A DNA stretch of 64,000 nucleotides. It comes from Sepioteuthis lessoniana. Taxonomy: Eukaryota > Mollusca > Cephalopoda > Myopsida > Loliginidae. The notes below the pieces were generated by a model. That model was given only the letters and a program-made list of their open reading frames with translations, was not told the DNA's origin and did no database searches. Shown piece after piece: positions 20,321-33,500 of the stretch. Position 1 is the first letter of the stretch. Every line of letters starts with the position of its first letter. The translations under genes were made by a program, and so were the position numbers. The stretch is from assembly GCA_963585895.1 (NCBI GenBank), contig OY757934.1, forward strand, positions 33,484,712 to 33,548,711, written 5' to 3'.

Positions 20321-21007
20321 AAGTCGTTACGTGTTTTCGAATTCCGAGATTCCTATGTTCTTTATATGTTCTATCGTTATGTACATTCGATGTCTATTTC
20401 ACCCATTTTGCACATGGCAATATTCGTGTATATGGCTATGTAACATGAGCTCTCATCCACTCGTCTCTTGTTTCCCCTCTCCCAGAGGGAGGAAGAACAC
20501 AATTCCTTTCTGGGACCCCGAATTCTACACCACATCACCTGTTTGTTTTACAACAATTTTGTCTGTTAGGATTTTCCTTGCTACTTGGTTAATAACAAAT
20601 CTTTTTTATTAGTAGTACCAACCTTCTCTTTCTGCAAATAATAGTTTTCTCTTATACCCTTTGAGGCTACATGGTTACATTTTCCACATATCAATCAATA
20701 AACGAATATACAGACTACATCAAAGTCTAATTCTGAGCCTGAAAACTTGAGTTTTACCGAACGGACATTCATATTGTAAATTCGTATTCTATATTCCGTC
20801 TGGCATTCGTGCCGGATGGAGCCCCAGATCAATGTCAGATTCAAAGCCGAATGCCTGCCAGCGTCAGCTGGACCACTCTCAGGTGGGCAAACTGCATTGA
20901 TAACACAGCATAGCACTAGACCAGCTGGTCTAGTTCAAGCTATGAACAGGCATAAGTGCCGAACTCACATCTAGTGAGTCCAAGTCCGGCAGGCTTATCG
21001 GGCTTTC
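20321..21007. other. Gap with a repeat shared with 9085-9135
   Basis: Bases 20905-20960 (GCATAGCACTAGACC, TCTAGTTCAAGCTATG) are a near reverse complement of 9085-9135. The rest shows no gene. Confidence 0.45.
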
Positions 21008-21150
21008 AAAAGTCACAGGGAGCAAGGTCTGGACTATAGGGTGGGCAAGGAACTGTCTTGATGCCCATCTTGGTCAAATAGTCAGTGATAAAGAGGGAGG
21101 TGTGGACTGGTGCATTGTACTGGTGGAAATGCCACTGACCCCACTATAAA
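21008..21150 (-). pseudogene. mariner transposase fragment, second to third catalytic Asp
   Basis: The minus frame reads WGQWHFHQYNAPVHTSLF, then DYLTKMGIKTV and PPYSPDLAPCDF, the DD34D catalytic interval of mariner transposases. The second catalytic aspartate (HQDN) has become Tyr (HQYN), and a stop follows the third. It is the same subfamily as the better copy at 48542. Confidence 0.8.
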
Positions 21151-23239
21151 AAATACCTTGCGTCAAATCCTGTGTGGTGAGAGGGTTAGAGACAAATATA
21201 TCGTTTCGTATATTCCACCAATAACTACGTCCCTTCTTATTTCTTTCTACCATCCGCCAAAATGGTGAGTGATACAATTTTATCTCCAGCAGTCAGCTTT
21301 TTCTCTCTCTCTCTCTCCTTCCTAATATTAAAATACACATTGAGTCGTAGGGAGTTCTCTAGAATTAAGTGTTACAATAAATTATAATAATAAATAATTA
21401 ATTTCTGTTTTTTTCATTGATAACAGATTTCCAAACAATTCTTTGGCATCTCTTTTGCTCTTCTCTTTGGAGTCTAGTTTGTGGGCTATTTTAGGTAGGC
21501 ACCAGTTAATTCAGCATCCTTGGTGACCTCTATGTTCAGATAATTGTAATCTGCACATATATGAATTCTCCTTTAAAAAGGAATTTTAGTCTCCTGGAAA
21601 GACAGCCTTGTTTGCTTTGTGTATTGAACTCATAACTAGATGTTTTTAACAAGACAAAAGAATTTTACAATAAACTCTTTGGTTTCACAAAGACATCTTC
21701 AAAGACAATATTTGCAGAAGAACTAGAAAAAGTTAGTGTGAATTAATGTGCCACCAGTCTGATATGGAATTAATGGAATTTTACAAGAGTTTTAAATTAT
21801 TTTCCAAATCAATCTTTCTTAATGTTAAAAGTAAAAAATTTCATTTTGAATATTCAATAATTTTAAATGAAGTGATAATTTTAAGAGGTTTTGAACTGTT
21901 GTCTCTCATTTGAAAAAAAACTCATGTCACAAAATAAATACTTTTACAAGGTAGAAGCCAAATGACCTTGATAATAAGTTGGGAAAATATCAATACCTCA
22001 ATACTAAAATTTTGGAATTTATCAAGTTTCAAGTAAAATGGAATTGTATACCAGTTACAGTTGTTTCAATAGCCAATCATTTATATTTTATTGAAGTCAT
22101 TTAAATATTTTGTTTGAAAATTTTAGTAGTTGATATTTCATAAAAATTAAATAAAGAGTTTGTTTGACTTCAATTTATTTCTTCAAACTTCTTACAAAAC
22201 ATCCATTTTTGAAATTAACTTATCCATAAGTGAATAATAAATATTTATTGAAATCATGAAATTTTGGTATCTTTTTTAAAACTGAGTGTTTTTCACCCCC
22301 CGCCCAAATGTTCTTATGTAAATCATTCCATCATATTATCCAATACAAAGATTTTAAACATAAGTAAACCTGATTCTTAATAAGGAACACAATTAATGTT
22401 TGTATTGGAATTTTCTCCAGCCATTTCTTTGATACAAAATACTTTCATACATATTTTGGGAAATTTTTCATGAAAAATATGTGTAGATACCTAGGATATC
22501 AAAATGATATTTTTTAAAGGGCAAATAATTGAAAGTTACTTTTTATTGTTCTTCAGTGGCCAGACATCGATAGTTATTATATTTTAGTTCTGAAGCAGGC
22601 TAGGACCTCATTAGAGTTGTAATCTGTCAGAAAACCTCTCCATAACCCAAGAGGAAGTGTTCACCTTGACAGCCATTGCTCATAAGGCAAAGACAGGCAG
22701 AAATTGAACCAGCTCTATGCACCTACTTCCTGGAAGAATAAAAAAAAAAATAAAAGATCATAAAAATATTTTCTGACCAATCAGAAATGACTTTCTGAAA
22801 AGACAATCCAAGCCACTCATGTGATATGTAAAAAAAGATTGATTTAACTCAGAAGATAGAAAGGACCCAAGCAGCAGGAAGAAAATACATACAGCAAGCT
22901 CACTTCACAGGTAAATTTTCAATGTAGTCCTTTCCAGCAATGTGACATATTCCTGAATAAACAAACAAATGACATTCTAAATGACCATAAATAAGAATAA
23001 AACTTTTCTTTTTTTTTTTTCAAACACATCTTGTTTCCATTGTCATGTTGCTTCTTATTCTTTTCTGGTATGACTTTAAGATGACTAAATTCATACAAGG
23101 CCTACCACCCTCACTTGTCAGTACTATCGTTATATAATTAAGGAAGGATTTTTTATATTCATGATTTTTCATTAATTATATTTTATCATTCAGTTTGGTA
23201 AGGCTTTGAACCTCTTGGGTCTCTTAGTCCAGGTGCATC
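21151..23239. other. AT-rich gap, no gene seen
   Basis: Two kilobases of AT-rich sequence contain a (CT)n patch at 21304 and a CAG/GAA-rich stretch at 22560-22740 that may be a worn repeat. No open frame stands out. Confidence 0.55.
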
Positions 23240-23656
23240 GTCATTTGGTGCAGTCTTATGCCCGCATGGAAAAGATATGACAATCACCATTTGTCATAAT
23301 AAAACCAACAGACAGGAAATGGAGCTGGAGTGTGGATGACATCATACCAGAAGAGATGGTCCTGAGAATTTGAGGATTTTGAAAAGACAGTAGTTGAGTA
23401 TTTGACTGTTGAGGCGTGTGGTTGAGTTTTTCTGATCTCGACCGGCAGAGATGAATTGAGATCTTAAATATCACAAGATGCACCGTGCATTGGGATGGGG
23501 TCAGCATAGTATGGTTAGGATAGGCTTTTAAGAATTGTGTCTCTCTCCTTGTGTCACCATTAATAAACCCGTTCGTATCTGAAACGACAGTATCGGCCTG
23601 TATTTGTATATGTATTGTATTACTGTTGTGATTGATATCATTATGGCTATACAACA
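23240..23656 (+). mobile_element. LTR-like repeat B
   Basis: GAATTGTGTCTCTCTCCTTG is followed by TTAATAAACCCGTTCGTATC and TGAAACG, paralleling blocks at 20240 and 31900. The block ends near GGCTATACAACACT, the same terminus as the block at 10440. It is probably a solo LTR. Its exact left edge is unclear. Confidence 0.4.
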
Positions 23657-25037
23657 CTATGTAGCATAGGACCAAAATACATTGTCTGAAAGAAAGGAGT
23701 TTGCAGAAAAGAAAAACTCAAAACTTGAATTTTAAGGTAGAAAATAGTAGTCACTTTTATTCTTGGGGACTACAGCGGACTGTAGTTAAAAAAGTTTATT
23801 TTATAGCATTCTTCCTCCCTCCTCTTCTTTGCGATGATAGCGGCGTCGTTATCATTGGCTAGTTGATACTTTCATATCAGTCGAATTGCTGACAGGCTGT
23901 GTATAAGGTTGGGGCGTCATGGACCTCTGTTGAACCTGTTTAGAAACCTGCTTCGAACTGCCAAAATCTCATTACTTGATTTCTTATATAGCAATTTGAT
24001 GGATCAATTTGAAGGTTCCAGAAGGCTCGATGATCACCAGTGAAAACAATAGTGTAGCACATGAAAATTTATGTGTGATTATATTAAAATCGCGCTTGAA
24101 CTCTACAGGTTATTCTGCCTGCAAGAGCGAGGTTCGTGAGATTTTTGATCGTCAGACCCATGTACCCAGCGACTGATGACAGCTGATGTGCTTGCGCGTT
24201 CTCCAACCTTGAGACCGCTGCAATTCAATGACGGCGCCCGTCCGTAATATTACAACTATAGCTCCTGCTACAAATCTAGAAAAGATTTCTTTGTAAACGA
24301 ATTTTTCTAGAAATTACTATAACTTTGTAATTAGCATTTTTCATATCAATTTTTGTTTTGATGTAATTCAAATGTTACTCAGAATAAAATTCTCTACAAG
24401 ATGATATGAATTTATTAAAATTAGTTGAATTTTACATGTTTTTACAAAATTGAATTTATAGTTTTGTGCAAAAGGCTAACTCAATAATATTAAGGGCAAC
24501 ATAATATTACATAAACACGAATATGTTTTTTTTAGTTTTGCTTTCATTCTGCATGTTTTAAAAACTACTTGATCCATGCACACACACACACACACACACA
24601 CAAATATATGTTTATATGCATAGTATCTGTTAAAAATAACAATATCATTTATATATACATCTGTTATACATTCTCTGCTGTCTCATCTTAAGAAACTTTG
24701 TAAGTAATTCTAAGTAGTTCATAAGCAGAATTCAAAACAACTTAAATTTTTAAACTTATTTTAAAAAACAAAGTTCTGTACAAAAAAAAAAATTAATTGT
24801 GAAATTGTTTTTTTTTAAATTTGTTCAATTGGAACAGGAAATTATTTGAAAGAAAGAATGAATGAAAGTGAAAATTTCTATATTTATTTTTCCTCTAAAT
24901 CTTGAAAATATTCAATTTAAAAAAAACATCCTGTATTGCATTATAATCTCACTTAGCATAAAACAACAACAGTTGTAAATAATTGCAACATTCAAATAGA
25001 ATTTAATTGATTTTCTTTTGTTTCTTACAGTTTCATT

Positions 25038-25039
<2 letters not shown>
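23657..25039. other. AT-rich gap downstream of the host gene
   Basis: No coding signal is seen. A (CA)n run lies at 24581-24601. A GC-richer piece at 23830-24260 could continue the mobile element at 23240. Confidence 0.5.
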
Positions 25040-25072
<33 letters not shown>

Positions 25073-25092
25073 TGTGTGTGTGTGTGTGTGTG
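25040..25092. repeat. (AT)n-(GT)n compound microsatellite
   Basis: About fifteen AT units pass directly into about eleven GT units. Confidence 0.95.
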
Positions 25093-25412
25093 TTTGAAAT
25101 CTCCTGGTAAATACTATATGGCTAAAATTTATTCAAATACTGAGTACATTTTTCAACTATTAGCTGTGTATAAAAATTTTCAGCACTCTTTAATTTTTTT
25201 AATAAACAACTAGAAACTAAATTCACAGCTGGAAACTTTTGAAAACACAACTAATATAAAACAATGGTATCATTTTCTTGTCCAACCTTTAAATAAATAT
25301 AATAGATTTTAGATTATTTTCTTCACTCTTTATTGTACTGAGAAATTAAAATCTAAGAATCTCATCAATTCATACTAAATTTTCAAAATCAAATAGAATT
25401 TTTAGATGAGAA

Positions 25413-25418
25413 TTTATT
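25413..25418 (-). terminator. Candidate polyadenylation signal of the CEP95-like gene
   Basis: AATAAA on the minus strand lies about 190 bases past the stop codon at 25610. Another lies near 25329. The real cleavage site cannot be decided from sequence. Confidence 0.35.
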
Positions 25419-25609
25419 CAGAGATGAATAAACATTCTGACACAGTTCATCAAACACTAAGATAATCAGAAAATGGAAAGAATGAAGCATTTCCAATTTA
25501 ATGGAAAAATAAGAGAAAAAATGAAGTTTAAACTTTTTGAAATTTTCCATCATATTATGGGTTGCTTAGCAACAAAGCCATGTGTTTAGGTTTATGGAAG
25601 AAAATGTAT

Positions 25610-25807
25610 TTAATGATCAGAATTCCACAGGTAAGATCGTGGACGTAACTTGAACACATAGTTAGCCAACTGCAGCTCTCGTTTCACCCTCTCAGCATCA
25701 AGTTCACGAAAATAAGCCTCATCTTCGTCTTGGCAAAGCTGTTCTTGAATTCTCCGAACTTCTTCTTCCATCTTCTTTCGTAGATCTCGTTTCATTGTAT
25801 TAATCAA
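25610..25807 (-). CDS. CEP95: CEP95-like last exon
   Basis: A 198-bp terminal coding exon with acceptor TTTTCTTTTCAG. It encodes LINTMKRDLRKKMEEEVRRI, QEQLCQDEDEAYFRELDAER, VKRELQLANYVFKL and a short species-specific tail ending NSDH. The DEDEAYFRELDAER block is highly characteristic of the family. The preceding intron is about 5 kb. Confidence 0.9.
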   Translation of the reverse strand: MINTMKRDLRKKMEEEVRRIQEQLCQDEDEAYFRELDAERVKRELQLANYVFKLRPRSYLWNSDH

Positions 25808-27500
25808 CTGAAAAGAAAAAAAAATTCCCTCAATTTCACTGTTAATTTGGCAACTACAAGAAATTAACTCACATGACAAAGTTTAGAATCAGCCACTCAC
25901 TTCTTAAATAAAAAAAAAAAAAACATAAAATGGTTTAGATTCAGTTTAGTGAATCATGGTAATTTTGTCAGTAAATGAATTTTTCTTAGGTAGTTTGATT
26001 TGCTTTGTCTAAAAATGATTTTCTTTAGAAAAAGTTTTAAGTGGAAATGGGTGGGGGTTTGATTTACAATATAAACATAACTGAACCATGAAAATGTCTA
26101 TATTTATGATACAATATAAATTTTATGAAAAGCTGAACCATGTTCATTTTTATGCAAGCTTTTTTTTTTGTTCAAAATATGGACACCCACTTAAAAAACT
26201 AAATTGCACTTTTTCCCCCCTTTGAATTTTATCTCCTAGAAATTCATCAGTGTGTTATGGAAACCCTAATCGCATTCCCTTAACTCCCAACAGGTTATTA
26301 GCCTGATAAAACAAACTAAACAAATCAATTCCCACTGGCTATGGAAATTTTGGTCAGGTAAGCCCCAAGAAATTAACATTTTGAGTTGGTTTTTAAAAAA
26401 AAAAATGCTATCTAAAATCTTTTGCACAAAATCATCATCATCATCATTGTTGTTGTTGTTGTTATCTTTTTTTTCCTTAAGAAATTCGGGTGGTGCTTCA
26501 CTTAACCACTCACTAAAATTTGTTATTTGTTTTACTACATTACTAACCAATTATGTTTTATTTAAAATATTTTCCTCTTATCTTTTTAACTTTCAAAAAA
26601 AATAATCTGAATTAATTTACATTCAGCAACTACACAACTATTTTCATTTTCAGAGATGTGTGAAAAATGTCAAAAGTTATGTGAATAACTTTTATAGTAT
26701 CTATTACAATTTGAACTATTCAGGACAGAATTTTGACTAACAATAAATATTGTTTTATGGCATATCAACCTTTGCAGGTTATTCAATGCCAAATATACGT
26801 ACATATATAAACATATGATTTGTAAGCAAATTGTAGGTAACTTTATTTTCGGACAAGCCAGAGCTCATCCATCAAAAATTGAATTGACTTTTATGCTTTT
26901 AGTAGGCTTTTTATATATATATATATATACATATATATATAGAGTAACATTTCTAAAGCCCAGTAAAACACACACACAGAGGGTATGATGGGTAAATTGT
27001 TGCCATTTTAAATTATTACTTTCATATATGTGCTTTATTTGTTTAAGGTTTTGTCTACAGTGCACCAAACAAGAATCAGTTGGCCATTGTCTGTGAGGAA
27101 AGTAGCACCATGATGATATTCGCTTCCAGAAATTTGGAAATGGCATACTGTACTGCTTCACATTCACATCAGAAACGCCAATATGAAGATTTCACAGTGT
27201 TTGGGTGTCAATCTGAGAGCAGATTCATATGATGAAAAGCAAACACCCAGACCACATCATGGGGGTCACTAGAGTACAGACGCTCTTCTTACAAAGTAGT
27301 AATGTACATACAAAAGTTACATCACTTTTGTAATACAACCTCCCCTGATGATGGTCCAAAGTCGGACAGAAAGTACTAGGGAAATAAATAATTATGGAAG
27401 ATTTATCAACCAATTCCCGCCGAATATCATAAGATCAGTAAGACAATTTGAAAGGATTAACAAAAAATATGTAGGCAAAAAATGTCTATTATGTTCAATG

Positions 27501-27565
<65 letters not shown>

Positions 27566-30500
27566 AACACACACATATATTTAAGTGTGGGCCAAACAGA
27601 ATCCAAGAAAAAATAAGTTTATTTTTTCCTTATGAGGTGACTTTGCAAAATCTTCTGTATGAAAAAGATGAATAATTAACTATTTGATATGATTTAGTCA
27701 TATTTGGATTCTTAGTTTAATTCACTATGTATGTGATAAAGGTTATAAGTTCTGTTTGTTATTAATTCATACACATATGCACCATAGTATTGTTTTCTTT
27801 TCTAACACCCCAAAATTTATCTAATTATTTTGGAGAATCTGTTCACACATAGATACTCATCTATATTAATAATTAGGAAGAATTAGTTTATTTGTCCTTC
27901 AGCAAATGTTGAATGGTATATTTGATATTGGTGACAAGGGGAAGGTTTTGACATGAAAATATTTTTCCTTCATGGTGAAAGAAAAGTTCTCATGGAGAGG
28001 TGGTGGATCTCTGTTCATAAACAAAAATCTGCAAAATCTAATTATACAAAATTTACATTTTTAAAATTCAAAAGAAAAGAAATTGATAAATCATTTGTTT
28101 TACTAAAATAATTTTTCACTTTAAACATTACTAATAAAATTAAAAGTTCTTTAATGCAGGAGATGTAAAATATACAGAATTATTGATTGAGACTAATAAT
28201 CTGGATTAAAATAAAATGTGTGAAAAATGTCAAAAGTTATGTGAATAATATATGTATATATAGTATCTATTACAATTTGAACTATTCAGGACAAAATTTT
28301 GACTAACAATAAATATTGTTTTATGGCATATCAACTTTTGCAGATTATTGAATGCCAAATATACATACATATATAAACATGATTTGTAAGCAAATTGTTG
28401 GTAACTTTATTTTCGGACAAGTCAAAGCTCATTTGTTCGCTCATAGTTCAATAATTTCAAGTATTGTAATGTAATACAGGGTGTGAAAGCAAAAATATAA
28501 AATAATTTTTAAAATTTTTTTTTAGTCAGATTAGTCCAATTTTGAAAAAAAAACAACAACAACTCTAAATTTTCATGATTAGCTATATTATTCAAGCATT
28601 TTTTTTTATCAAAATTAAAACCCAATATGAGCAACAAAGAATCTATGATTTGCTTAACACTGAACCAAACCAAATTTTTTTGCCTACTGTATACAAAGCA
28701 AAGGAAAATCTTTTACAGAAAAAGATTGAAGCCTCGCCCTAACATGGTTTTTAAGGAAAAGGGGGGGATTGAACAAAGAACGAAAAGAAGGCTTCTTAAC
28801 TTGCAACAGCAATTAAGAAGGACCCCACAATGGCAATAAGAAAGCATGCTAATGAATTGAAAGTTCATGAGAAAACTGTGAGGATAGCAATTAAACAAGA
28901 TTTAAGCCCAGACCGTAGTCCCCTTGATCATGCTATATGAGGCATTTTAGAAACAAAACAAATACAATTTCCCATTCGAATATTGATTCATTTAAGACTT
29001 TTATTGAGGAGGAATGGAATAAAATGTCTGAAGAATTTATTTTGAAGCCATGCAAATCGTTTCAAAGGCATGTTGAATACAATCATCATCATGTCGTGCC
29101 GCCAGCACAGATATCCCTGACCCTCTCTCGCCACTTCTCCCTATCGTTCATTGCCTCTGGCAGATCTTCAAGTCTACATCCCGTATCCTCACAGACTGTT
29201 GTATGTATGTTCGAGCTGGCTGTCCTGCTTTTGCTTGGCCATATGGGGGGGTCCATAGGAGTACTTCACTTATGAGCTCATCCCTGCTTCTCCAGCAGTG
29301 TCCTGCATGTCTGGTTTGTCTCACTTGGATAGTTTTCGTGATGGAAGGTAGGTGGCTGTATAGTTGGTACTTTGTGGTGTGTTGCCTCCAGGACTTGTTC
29401 AGTATTGCTTGCAACATTCTTGTGTAATTGTCATCTAGCTTTTTCTCCAGCCGTTTTGTTAGCGTCCAAGTAGTGCATCCATATAGCAGTATCGATATGA
29501 CCGCTGCTTGGAAGAAACTATGTTTCATTTTATTGGTCAGGTCTGACTTCCATATGATCGATAGCTCATTGATAGCTGTCCATGCCTTCGTTAGCCACGT
29601 GTTGATGTCTTTTTTCGGTTGATGAGACACTGCTTCCTAGGTAGGTGAACTTGTCTACCAGTTTCAGAGAGCTTCCGTCTAGTGTGGAAATGTCACCTGT
29701 TTGATTAAAGCACATGTATTCCATTTTGTGTGCATTGACATGGAGGCCAATGCCTGCAGCAACTTGTTCCAAACTATACAGTAGTGTTTCGGCTTGGTTG
29801 GGTGTATTTGCCAGAATCGCTATGTCATCTGCGTAGTCAGCGTCGGTAATTGTTTTTGCGGGGTACCTTCTGCTTCTTTTCTTTTTCAGCTCGAAGCTGT
29901 TTTTTTTAATTTTATCAATCAATGTTCTATGCACGTAGTCTAGACAGATGATAAAGAGGTATGGGGCTAGTGTGTCCCCTTGCAGTACTCCTGCTACAAT
30001 GTCGAAGTATTCTGTGTTTGTGTCAATTTACTGTTTTGTGTCTATCTTCTTATTTTGCAGTCTATTTTTTAAATAAAAATTAATCTTGTTCCATGATAGT
30101 TTAATTATTGATTATAAAATAATTCTCAATTTTGATTCTGGACTCTGTACTAACAATTCAATTTAACATCTAATCATTTGTTTGTGCACAGTTAAATGGT
30201 TTCAAGTATAGTAAGTGCTTAAATAGTTTTATTTGACCCATAGATGGGACCCTAAGAAGTACTACCACTCTTAGGGTCAAAATTAACCTGAGAGTAATAG
30301 GAATCAAGGAGTACTCAACATTCTTCAAAGCTCCAGGATTGAAGCCTCACCATTACATGGTTTAGAGTCAGGACACTTGCTTAGGGGGAAGGGTCTTACC
30401 CCTCTGCAGAGATGCAGTTGGTGTATTCTAAAGCCACAACTGCCTGGGCTAACAAATATTGTAAAATAGACATTGTTTAGAAAAATAAGTAGAAATGTCT

Positions 30501-33500
30501 TTTGATGTTTTTAGGCAGGTCTTTTTACCCAATGTAGATAGTTACTTCAGCTATTATTCTTATAAACTTATTAAAACCAAATGTTAAAGTGATTGGCTTA
30601 ATTGAAATCTTTCATTCCATAGCTTACTACAATGAGATAAATTTCAGACCAAGTCAGTTGTATAATTGTAATATAGGAATCACATTAAAAGAAGAGCTGC
30701 TTTTCTATAATTGGAATAACAGCAATTTAAAAGTAAAATATATCACCCTTCACTGATTGTCTATCACTGAAATTGGCTGATAATTGAAGAAATAATAAAG
30801 TAGGCAACAAGTGAAAAATTATTTCAAAGAACAGTCTGATAAATATTTACCTGAGTTTGTGCTGCTTCTTGTGCCATTTTCTGTGCTTTTTGGTGTTTCA
30901 TATTTTCTGTTAGAATTTTAAATTGGTCATGGTAGATGAGAAGGAGTCAAAGTTTATAACTGAATGATTTGAATTTTTATAATTGAAATTGATAATAGAA
31001 TGATTTAATTGGTTTAAAATTCATAATTGAATTATGTAAATTTTCCTACTAGTTACATTGTCTTAGTTACAAACAGACATATATATACATACATGAGAAA
31101 AATAGTAACAATAATCTCCTCCTGAAATAATTCCAGCAATAGTCATCGTGATAAGAATCAAACCATAGTAGAAGTTAATTAGTGCTTTGTATTCAACATG
31201 ACCTAGCATTAAGTTGTTTCTTGAAAGGTTTTTATTTAAAAAATGTTTGAGGTACCTTGGGGATAACTGAAAATGTCAGGCAATACTGTTGATCTTTCAA
31301 TTTAAGTGTAATGAGGAGTTGCTATTAGGGCGAGTCAAAAGTTTTGCAATATTTTGGTAACTTATTTACTTTAGTTACAACAAAAGCAGCTAAGCATTCA
31401 AAGTAGGAGCACCATCTGAAGCTACATTTTTGCCAGTTCTTGGATGCTATGCTAATACCAATTCTTGTCTTTTGAGGTGAAGTATAAAATAATTAGGGTG
31501 ATTAATTATACTAATTATTTTATTTTTTGATAAATTGTAAGTTAACTAAGGACTTTGAATGTAAGGTAGTTCCTTGCAAAAGTCAAATGTGTGCACAGAT
31601 GGTGACTAGGTTTAACACCTCATGTCAAAATAACGTTGGGAAGACAGGATATGAATAATAAACAAATCAAGGCTTGTCAACTAGCATGAGGAAATAAGGG
31701 TTTGTGACACGTGTGATGATTCTAGAAAGTATGATGCAATTAGAATAGAGAATATATAAAAATGAGATAATTTGAAAATTAAGACAGTTGAGTTTTGAAA
31801 CCCCAAGAGAAAAATTGGGGTTAGATGTTGGTATGAATTAGTGAGAGACAGAATGGTGGGGTGGCTACAAAGGAGGTACATTGATAAACCCTTACAAGGT
31901 CTTCCTCTCTCCTTGTGTTTGTGTCAAACTGCTATGAAATTGTACCAGTTTGAATAAAGCAGTTTCATATCTGAACAATTTGAGTTGCCAATTAATTTGG
32001 AATTTTAATATTCAAGATGATACCAGTAACATTACAGAAGAACTCCTTCACTGAGGCTTCCAATTCTTCTCAATTGTTTAAGTGTCATGAGCACAAGAAG
32101 TTAGCCATGGATTGGAACAAGTAATAATCCAAGTGATCTAGGTCTGGACAATATTCTGGCTGTAGCATCAGTCTGATTCCCTTCAGTTCCTGAAGTTTAT
32201 TCCAAGTCATTTGAGTGGTATGAGGTTGTGTGTTGAATTGTTGCAGAAAAACTTGCTTTCTGTTAACCAATGCCGGGTATTTTTACCGCACTGTTGCATT
32301 GACGGTTTGCCCAACTAAAATGAACTTGTTTTTAATTATCCACTCATAATTTAATCACCACGTGTTTGAAATACAAATATTGCAAAAGTTTTGACTTGCT
32401 CTTGGAGATATATCAGTGTTCAGGTGAAATACTCATTAATAGTCATTATAAAAATAGATTACGTGTACATCAAAAAAAGGGAGCAGATTTGCCAGTATTC
32501 AAGAAATTTTTTGACTAATGAGAAATTTATGGGTTTGACTGATTAGGTCAGACAGCAGTTGAGCAGCGACAGGATTTAATGAGAACAAGGAGTGCCAAGG
32601 GAAAAAACTGTTTTTGTGACCTGAGAAAAAAAAAAAACAATGCTTAAATAAATAAAAACTGAAAACAGGAAGTGATAGGTCTCTCCCCACACTTGAAATC
32701 AAAAATAAGACATGAACTGAAACAGCTATGTTTTAGTATGTGCCTCAGTAAACAGTTCTTGTTTTTTTGTTTTTTGTTTTGTTTTCTTTTGGTTCTGTAA
32801 ACTATCTATATCTTAGTAGCTATAAAGCAACAGTAACTTTACTTATCTAAAACTGATTGCTAAAAATATTCAAATAATCTGTAGCCAATATATCACCAGG
32901 GTAATTTTCCATAGTAAACTTTGCTATGTAAACATTTCAGAAAAGTCTGAACACCATATGAAGCAAATACAATCAGAAACAGTGTGTATAGAAGAATACA
33001 ATGTAAAAAAATTAGTATTTTCTATATTCTTCCTGTATAATACTAGAAGAATATAAAAAAAACTATGATCAGTCCTAGCAGGCTATATATGGCGAGAGTA
33101 AAGAGCATGTTTGTTAGTTTTGAATGAGATAAAAACAAAAAAAAAGAACAAAGCTAGACAAAAGAATCTACACATGAATAATTTATCAAAAAAAAAAAAA
33201 AAAAAAGGAATAAAAAAAAGCCAATGATCAGATGAACCAAATTTCCTTGTTAAAACTTTCCACATTAATGAATGACAGAAATATATGGGATTTTTTAAGT
33301 CTTGCCCCAAAAATTCTTTTATAAGCAAAATGTTTTCACACTAGGTTTTAAACAAGTACCAAACTTATTTAACAAAAAATAATGCAACACCATACAACAA
33401 ACATTTGAGAGAAGTTGAAAAACATACTGGCTAAAATAATATGATAAAAAACATTTGAAAAAATGTGAGAGTGAAATTACTTCATCTCAGAACTTTGGAT

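Noticed and set aside
27392..27584. Open frames made of repeated Ile-Tyr
   Set aside because: They are translations of (AT)n microsatellites; the same applies at 7144-7585, 25007, 53847-54073 and 60391.
30892..30900. CTAACAG as an ordinary AG acceptor for the same exon
   Set aside because: It would remove the conserved YHDQF residues, and joined to a GT at 33680 it creates a stop codon.
30936..30940. AC as the 3' end of the U12 intron, giving a classical AT-AC intron
   Set aside because: The exon would start CATGACC and, after the two leftover bases of the previous exon, reads into a stop within eight codons. The conserved HDQF frame would be lost.
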